Shown here: piece after piece, positions 57,159 through 64,000 of the stretch
Position numbering within the stretch: position 1 is the first letter of the stretch
How the letters are laid out: each line of letters starts with the position of its first letter
Assembly (NCBI GenBank): GCA_002205965.3
Contig: NADL03000750.1
Location: forward strand, 1,426,001-1,490,000
Length of the DNA: 64,000 bases
From: Kappaphycus alvarezii
Taxonomy: Eukaryota > Rhodophyta > Florideophyceae > Gigartinales > Solieriaceae
Reading direction: 5' to 3'
Program-made: the position numbers and the translations under genes
Notes under the pieces: model-generated
The model's input: the letters and a program-made list of their open reading frames with translations, nothing else
The model's database searches: none
Told to the model about the DNA's origin: nothing

Positions 57159-57590
57159 ATGCGGCGCTATCGTGATAAAGCCCCGCTGGGGAAGGCTCAG
57201 GGGGTCCGAAGCACCATATCAAGAGGAAAATCCTCCACCGAAGGTGGAAAAAATAAGCATGAAGGTGTTTGCACTTGTCGGGAGCCGATTTGGTGGCAGT
57301 GGATGGTTGATGACGAAGAAGTGGCAGTCACCGTCAATATATTTGGGCAGGATATTCAGGCACCAGTAGATACGGCAGCTTCCCCAATCTGGATTGACTT
57401 GAAGTGGTTACAGGGTAATGGGTGGATGCTACATCCAACGAATGGTGGAGCTCGTGCGGTTGATGATCGGGGTATTGAAGTCGAACAGGAAGTTTCCGTC
57501 AAGTTCTATATACGGGGATTGCTTTTTTGCGAAAATGCTCTTGTGATGACCCGACTTCCGGACAAGTTTTTGATAGAACGACGGTTCTGA
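57159..57590 (+). pseudogene. Element C protease relic
   Basis: The 143-residue frame contains VAVTVNIFGQDIQAPVDTAA followed by SPIWIDLKWL. This is a retropepsin site in which DTGA has become DTAA. The C-terminal half (EVSVKFYIRGLLF) fits the rest of the fold. It would have processed Gag-Pol. Confidence 0.6.
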
Positions 57591-58039
57591 CGAAAGCAGA
57601 TGCTTCATTTAGACTTGGGAACGTATTCAGCGTCCTTTTTGTATCCAAGAAAGAGGTTTAAGGGTCCGCTAACCGCACAGAAAGAGCAAAGGGACTCAAG
57701 CATGAGAGAATTCAGGCGGTTATTGAGTTTCATGAAGTGGAAAATGCCATAGAGTGCATGGAACTTTCCGATTTTTCTCCCAGTGAGGAGATGCAAGGGA
57801 AGCTGCATAATCTGTTGTGGGACCGTCGATATATTTTCAACTGCCTTGGGAAAATTGTAAGCATACAGCACGGTATATCTCTGTAGCCTAACATATAGCC
57901 AGTCTGTGCCCCTATGAGGAGATGATCGCCCAAATTGAAGAGATAGAGCGCGTTTCAATGCAGAGGCTTATTGGCCTTGGGTTCTGGAGCCTTTAGTATC
58001 CCCATGGGAATGAATAATGTGTTTTGAGAAATGACTCAT

Positions 58040-59160
58040 GAATCCGGGTTACATCAGATTTCCGACGCCTTAATGTGCTCACCATCACAGACTCTTACCC
58101 AATGGAGAACATGCGAGAGATCTTGGACTGACTGTGCGGTAAGAAGATCTTCTCAGTCTTTGACCTTAATGGTGGCTTAAACCAAGTCTCTTTACATCCT
58201 GATCGCAAGCCCTTAACGGCGGTGCGCACAGTTCTAGGCCTGTATCAATACACCAGACTTCTCATGGGGTTGAAAAACGCTCCTGGAAATTTCTAGTTAG
58301 TAGTCACAACATCTTGGGGGATCGGAAAGGGAGAGATTACTGGCCTTCCCAGATGATAGAAACATCGGAACCAGCACTGAGGAGGAGAATTTAGATTTTT
58401 TTAGGTGCCACACTAGATACTCCAGTCAGGCGGATGGGAGACTCTAGTTATCCAAGTGCTCATTTGGGGTTCGGCGAGCGGAAGTTTTGGGCCTTATAGT
58501 GGACGAAGAAGGATCGGGGCTTTCCGAAAATTACATTGAGTCCATTAGGAACCTGGTCTAGCCGGCATCAGGGGATGCGCAAATGAGGTTTCTGGGGCTT
58601 GTGATCTTTTTGCTGCATTATTCGACCAATTTGGGGACAAAATCGCCCCAATCTACGAAGTTCTCAAGGTAACAGGGGATTACAAGAAAAAACTACATGT
58701 AAAGCGATTTATTGTCCCAGAGTGGTCGGATAATTGGGGTTCAGCGCAAGAGGATGCCTGGAAAGTAATGAAGGATGCTCTAAGTAAGCCAGGGTCTTAG
58801 CTTCTCCTATCTTTGGAGCACACAAAAGGGTGATGAGAGATGATAGCTCATAAGGAGGCGGCGGAACTTTGCTTCTAGCTGATGAGACGAATCGATGGAG
58901 TCCCATCTCGTTTGCCAGCAGAGCACTTAGGAAATCGGAGAACAACTATGCACCCGCGGAGAAAGAGTGCTTTGCAATCGTGCATGGCTTGCAAAAATGG
59001 AGGCACTATCTCATGGAGAATCCTTCACAATAATGACAGACCACTTGTCACTGAAGTAGTTGCTTAACCTTAAAGAGCCTCTGGAGCAGCCGGCCGGGTG
59101 GGCCATTTACATTCAAGATTTTGAATTCAAGATAGATCACCATAACGGGCCAGAGCTAGT
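58040..59160 (+). pseudogene. Element C reverse transcriptase and RNase H relic
   Basis: RT segments: SDFRRLNVLTITDSYPMENM, then FSVFDLNGGLNQVSLHPD (first Asp block), then LLMGLKNAPGNF (usually MPFGLxNAPxxF). The YxDD block is not recognisable. The connection domain follows across frames near 58500-58680, then WKVMKDALSKPG. RNase H traces include an EKECFAIVHGLQKWRHYL-like stretch near 58960-59020 and a LTDHLSLK-like segment. Confidence 0.7.
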
Positions 59161-59479
59161 GGTCCCGACACCCTGAGCTGGTAACAAATACCAAAGCCTA
59201 TATGCCAAAGGTGCTACAAGGAAATTGGTTCCAAGAATTTGAAGCAGGCTAGGGAGGAGGCGGGGAACGAAGCCATCTCGAGACTTGTAGAAGAACCTCA
59301 TGATGGAGCATCGGAGCTCGACCAAGAACGGTACCCAACAGATACAGAGAGATTGCAAGAGGCACAGATGGCAGAATTCAGGGATCTGTAGGCTTAAACA
59401 CGATCGCGAGGTAAGTTCACGGTGGATGAAGACGGTGTTCTGCGATACTCTGGAGAAGATGAGCTTCCTATTGCGATCC

Positions 59480-60440
59480 AAAAGGCATTAGTAAGTGAGG
59501 CCCTTACATGTGTCCATGGTTCACAAATAAATGGACACTGTGGTCTCCGACGGACGATCTGCAAGTTGCTTCCTCGAGACTACTAGAAGGGTATGCGGCG
59601 TGATGCGGCTGGATTCTTGGGTAACTGTCTGCATTGCACATTGCCACGGGAGCTTATTCCAGCCCTGTAGGCTCCTTTGGAGGTGTTACCTCCGAAACGA
59701 AGGTTTCAGAAGGTCTCTTTTGATATCCAGACGATCAATTCATGCATGGCAAGCGGTGACATCAAAGTCTGGTAATAGTTGATGTCTTCATAATATTTGT
59801 AAGGGCTAAGGCAATCCCAGATGAAAGGGATGAGGCTATTTCGAGAGTGCTCATCGACGAATGGATTTCGATATTCCGCCCGATGGTGATATTGATTTTG
59901 GATGGGGTCTAAACTTGACTGGATCGGTGGTGAGAAATCTGGCTCATTTATTGGTCATCGGTGGGATGCAGGCCTAACCGTTTCATCTCCCAGCAAATGG
60001 AACCGTAGAGAGATGGAACCGTACCATCATCAAGGATCTTGCGAGTTTTATGGCCCCCGGCACGGTAGATTGAAATGAGAACGTCACTTTAGCATGTTTC
60101 CAGTACAATACTGTTGTATGCGCAGCGAGCAGTATCACGCCGTACAAGGCTATGTTTCGGGTAGAAGTATTCCACTACTGGGGAGAAGTAGATACAGCTT
60201 ACTTTGAAGACGAGCCGGAGGTTCTTTCCAGTCGCTTAGAACTTCTTCATCACCGCTAATATGCCGAAGGTATTAATTCAAGGTCCACAGCCAAGAAAGA
60301 ATACTACAAACGGGTCAATCCGATAGAGTTTAAGAAGGGGGATTGCAACTCGCTATGGTCGAATTGAGCAAAGATGAATGTAATAAGATCCGTAAACCCC
60401 GTATTGGGCCTTATACGGTCAAGTAAAGGCTATGGAGAGT
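59480..60440 (+). pseudogene. Element C integrase relic
   Basis: The zinc-binding region (GHCGLRRT-like, CLHC) lies near 59530-59645. The core follows: SFDIQTINSCMA, then VLVIVDVFIIFVRAKAIPDE (first Asp region, 59765-59830), DEWISIFRPMVILILDG (second Asp block) and PANGTVERWNRTIIKDLASF (near 59990-60055), with the catalytic Glu in the ERWNRT motif. A YKRVNP and FKKGD stretch near 60310-60345 marks the C-terminal domain. Confidence 0.75.
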
Positions 60441-60520
60441 TGGATATATCTTGGAGTCGGAGATGGGGAGTAAGGTAGTCAAATCACACGCCAACAGTCT
60501 GCGAAGAATTAGTGATTAAG

Positions 60521-63500
60521 TAGGCCGATGGTGTGTTTCCAGATTACTTACGAACGGTGAAGAAAATATCAGGAGAAGAGAAAAGTAGGAATGAGAAAGC
60601 AGGGTAATTAGAGCTGCATTTTAAGATACAACTTTCGGGAGGAAATTCGCCGAGATGGACCCGGAAAGTGAGCTACTGGAAGTGCTTATGCGTTTGTATG
60701 ACAGCTGTGTACCCAAGAGGGTTGGTAACCTGTTCACACAATACTGGCCAAACTCCCATTGAGAGGGCTTGGCTACGAGCTTCGGGCACTCTTCAGGAGT
60801 CGGACTCCAGGCCCCTATAGACCGTATAGGTGAGACGCTATTACCTCGATTACCACATCTTGCGCGAACCAAGATGGTCCAGGTACCCCTGCATCATTTC
60901 AAAGATCCCTAGGTGTCGGACACCCGGCCCCAGCGACCCGCTTGGTAGAACATGGTTTCAGCTGCCTGCCTCATACCTGCACGCACGGATGGGTGCAAAT
61001 GATCCTTGCGAGACTTCCCAAGGAAGCTGCTAGCGGAAGCCCGCTTTCACCCTTTAAAGCCATGCCGGTCTCGTGCAGGAAATTGCGCGTCCAGTTTCAG
61101 ACAAGACAAATACTGCACGCCAGGACTCTCTTCTGCTGGAAATGCTCCCTTGCACTCACCGTTATCCGCCCCTAAGGACCTGTCGAGGCAGTATGGCAGC
61201 AAGACCGGCATTAATTCAAGTCACAAGGTTCGCGTCTGCGATGAAATCAAATTACCCGCTCGTCCCCCAAGCCTTGCTGAAGCTGATGGTACGAAATCCT
61301 CGATATGAGGTGAGTGGGTGCTAATACAGAGTGGCTGAGGTATGTTCTCAGTGGACGCTGTCACCAGGCCTCAATGGTTAGTACAGTAGTAACTTTATGG
61401 CATCAGTATTATACAGCGGGTGTTTTCTGCAGGATTGTTACTGTTACTGGGCCTCAATCGGTGCTGTACAATATGTTGTGCCACTGTAGGAGGGTCCTAC
61501 TGTAAGGAAATTCTCTATGGATGCACGAAAGCCTGAAAGAGATGTTGGAAAACTGCGAAATAACCGGTTCTGAAACCGGTGCCATTGTCAAAAATGGACC
61601 CCATATTTCATGATATTGGCAGCGAAAACTTCAGAGTCTGCTGTACCAAGCCGAAGGCGGGTGTGGGCTTGAAAAAAGTAAGTTTTTTTATTATTTTCGT
61701 TTTCTACTTCTTGCAAACTACGTTTTTCAGTTAGAAATTGTGAAAACATTTCAGCACCGCCTGGAATAGAGGTAAGGAGAAAGGGAAAGAGGATTTTTTT
61801 AGACGAATTTGAAGTATTTGAGGAAAAAGGTGGTGCAGTGAAGGATGGTGTTATTGGTGGGGCTGTAAGTTTTCCCCATACATGGTATTTTATATGGTAC
61901 GGTGAAAATTGGTTGTCAGCTGCAATTGTGCTACGTACAAATGTCTGTTCTAAGGACAACCAATTGTGGGTTGGTGACGAGGAAAATGTGTTGGAAATCA
62001 GGGTTGCGTTGTTCGCCGAGCTTCTGACCCCAAAGCTCCTTCATAAGGCCTGGACAGTGCAGAAGAGCGTCCGGTGCTATTTTTCGCACAAAAGAAATAC
62101 TTAGGGTTTGGTATGAGACCTAGCGAGTACTGAGGATGGGTACGTTAGAAAAAAATGCCTACCGGTACGATAATTACTGTTAAGATTTCATGATTTTCTA
62201 GAGGAACATTGTTATTTAGGTTACCCAATAGTTCGAAACGTATATTTTACATTGTGTTCTTTACGATTGAGGACTATTCGTATGCTGCCCAGAATCGTGC
62301 TGTCTTTCCAGCCCAGTAAACCTTCCTGTAACCCGTAATTAATGGAAAGTTTATTTCTTGTGTATGTATAATAATATGTAGGCTTCTAATATTTTTACTC
62401 CATGGGTTATATACCATAGGGCGTTTTTCAGCTATTTGATTCTACCTGTTTGAGATTCTAGAAATAAATTTCACTGTTTAACACGAAAGGAAGCGTTTTC
62501 CGCAACTTCCTGTACACAAGTAGAAACACAGTGACGGTAAATATCACTGCAGCACTGTACCACAACATTAATTGTACAGTTCTGGTTTGAAAAGGTGGCA
62601 AAATGACTCAACAGATTAGCTGTTAGCCTCAAGTACTGTCCTGTTTGTTGCGTTCTTTTGCTGGAGAGACAGAACCATGATTTTTTGTAATTTTAGGAAT
62701 TTGTACTGTATTACAGCAGACCCTCACTACTATGAAATTTATAGGTATTTTATTGACTCTATTAGCTTTACGCTTCGGAGCATCATGCAAATCTTTTGCA
62801 GTGACTCTTCCTCTGGGGAAGCTCTACAAAGGCACCAAAGATGTGAAGAAATTCTACTTTTTTCCTCGAAAAAGTCATTATGGGCGGTAAATCCAACAAA
62901 AGAAGGAATTATTCCTTTCAGGTAATATGAATGGCTTTAAGCTCAAGTCTAATGATGGTAATTTAGCGGCAGATGGAGTACTTATCGAGTGTGCGAGAAC
63001 TACTCGATTGACATGCCTTTTTTGAAGAAGAAGAACTTCCAAACATAATTCGTTAAGCTGAGAGATTGGACTTGACTTCAAAGATAGTTTGGTTTCGCTG
63101 AAGGAGATGGGAAGACTCTACGAGAATGACGTATTTGAAAACATAACTAAGTTAGGCTTGATTCATGCTGCTGCATGCCGCCATGAAGAGGACTTACAGA
63201 AATTCATTCACTTTCGTGGCCGAAGAATATGTCGACATCTTGAATGCGTTGGGAAACTTTCACTCCAATAGAGGTACATTTTCGGGAACCTTAAATCAGC
63301 CGTTCGAGGTCCGCCAAACTAAAATAAAGGGTCGTCCTGACTCTTGCACAAATTATATTGAGGTAGACGACCTAGCATGAAATCTCTCTCGCTTGTCAAT
63401 TTTCATTAAGCCAACCAAAATGGAGCCTAGCGAAACGGTAGCCGGGCCTTCGGTTTCGAATCAAAAAGGAAAATTCCGGTGACTCTTTTCTTCGAGGCGC

Positions 63501-64000
63501 GAGAAAAGCCACCACTGCAATCATATATGCACTTTTTACTGCAATTTGGCCCATTGGGAGGCAAAATGTTGGACCGCAGCTGGTAAAAAAGGAAATCATT
63601 TCGCCGAAAAAAATGAAAAGATGAGGGGAAAAAATGTAAAGAGCCAGTGATCTTCGTCAGTGAGGTCCTGTTTGACGACGATTCCGGTATCTAAGACATA
63701 ATCAATGCAACGAAAAGGACATCAGACCGTGAACGATTGTAGTATGAGCCAAGACAGGAATAATACGGGAGACCTCCAATCTCTCGCCATGTGTCAGGTT
63801 CCCAGACCGTTTGTGCTACGCCTTTGATTATTTGGAAAGAGTTTTGTGGCTGGGAATCGACCTCAAAAAATTAAGAAGAAGATTAATCAAACAAAGAAGA
63901 ATTCGATCAAAATCCAGGAGTATGTGGGAAAAATACGTGATTTAAGAGCTTCCAAAAGCTCATTGTGGTCTTGCCTTTGGCCAGCTTTTCCAAGGCAACG
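60521..64000. other. No recognisable gene to the window end
   Basis: Short ORFs at 60830-61033, 61006-61308, 61838-62104 and 63165-63380 carry no motif I can name. A frame starting MEPSETVAGPSVSNQKGKF at 63420 has a good start context and could open a retroelement gag running past the edge, but stops follow quickly. TACAGTAC-type words recur near 62540-62580. Confidence 0.35.

Larger units (their letters stand above)
55870..60520 (+). mobile_element. Ty3/gypsy retrotransposon relic, element C
   Basis: A plus-strand gypsy internal region in the order gag, protease, RT, RNase H, integrase, with many stops and frameshifts. It differs in sequence from elements A and B. No flanking LTR pair was found in 54-62 kb, so it is probably truncated or its LTRs have diverged beyond recognition by eye. 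Confidence 0.8.

Noticed and set aside
1-64000. CRISPR array, rRNA or tRNA genes, bacterial operons
   Set aside because: No regularly spaced identical repeats with spacers, no rRNA-like conserved stretch and no complete tRNA fold were seen on reading both strands.

Overview
The window looks like nuclear DNA of a eukaryote and reads as a transposon graveyard between two recognisable host genes. There is no bacterial gene packing, no operon and no rRNA or tRNA. The host-type genes are a two-finger C2H2 zinc-finger protein (15734-16297) and a berberine-bridge-type FAD oxidoreductase (51825-53333), both intronless as far as I can see. Intronless genes scattered among LTR elements, piggyBac, Tc1/mariner and PIF/Harbinger relics would suit a red seaweed, but an early-diverging fungus or another alga cannot be excluded. 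I hold the lineage call weakly.

Layout. 1-2.6 kb: Ty1/copia relic with an internal deletion. 6.0-6.8 kb: second copia family, ending at a perfect palindrome. 7.7-8.3 kb: piggyBac relic (minus). 9.35 kb: foldback hairpin. 10-15 kb: mostly empty, with a weak short ORF at 11.3 kb. 15.7-16.3 kb: zinc-finger gene. 21.2-38.0 kb: a nested Ty3/gypsy complex. Two direct copies of a 1.25 kb terminal unit (21183 and 36779) bracket a decayed gypsy element (B). Its reverse transcriptase is split by a complete 7.5 kb gypsy element (A, 28131-35645, minus) with 5-bp target duplications TAATC. An AT-rich stretch inside B (22.5-27 kb) holds a small TIR element, a 23-bp tandem repeat and a perfect 23-bp-arm hairpin. 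38.5-40.3 kb: non-LTR reverse transcriptase relic, followed by an A-rich tract. 41.5-42.7 kb: copia relic with an LTR. 43.0-46.5 kb: two Tc1/mariner elements. 48.6-49.7 kb: PIF/Harbinger relic. 51.8-53.3 kb: the oxidoreductase. 54.3-55.05 kb: degenerate 60-bp minisatellite. 55.9-60.5 kb: third gypsy element (C, plus strand). 60.5-64 kb: nothing recognised.

The strongest candidate for something undescribed is at the end of element A's pol. After the integrase GPY/F module, where chromoviruses carry a chromodomain, the frame continues into a domain of about 135 residues that I do not recognise. A Gly/Pro/Ser-rich linker follows, and then a second diverged copy of the same domain in a shifted frame. 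Other signals are a palindromic TACTGTACAGTA-type word scattered across the window, and single-base indels that break otherwise well-conserved frames both in the oxidoreductase and in element A. The latter may reflect assembly indels rather than real decay.
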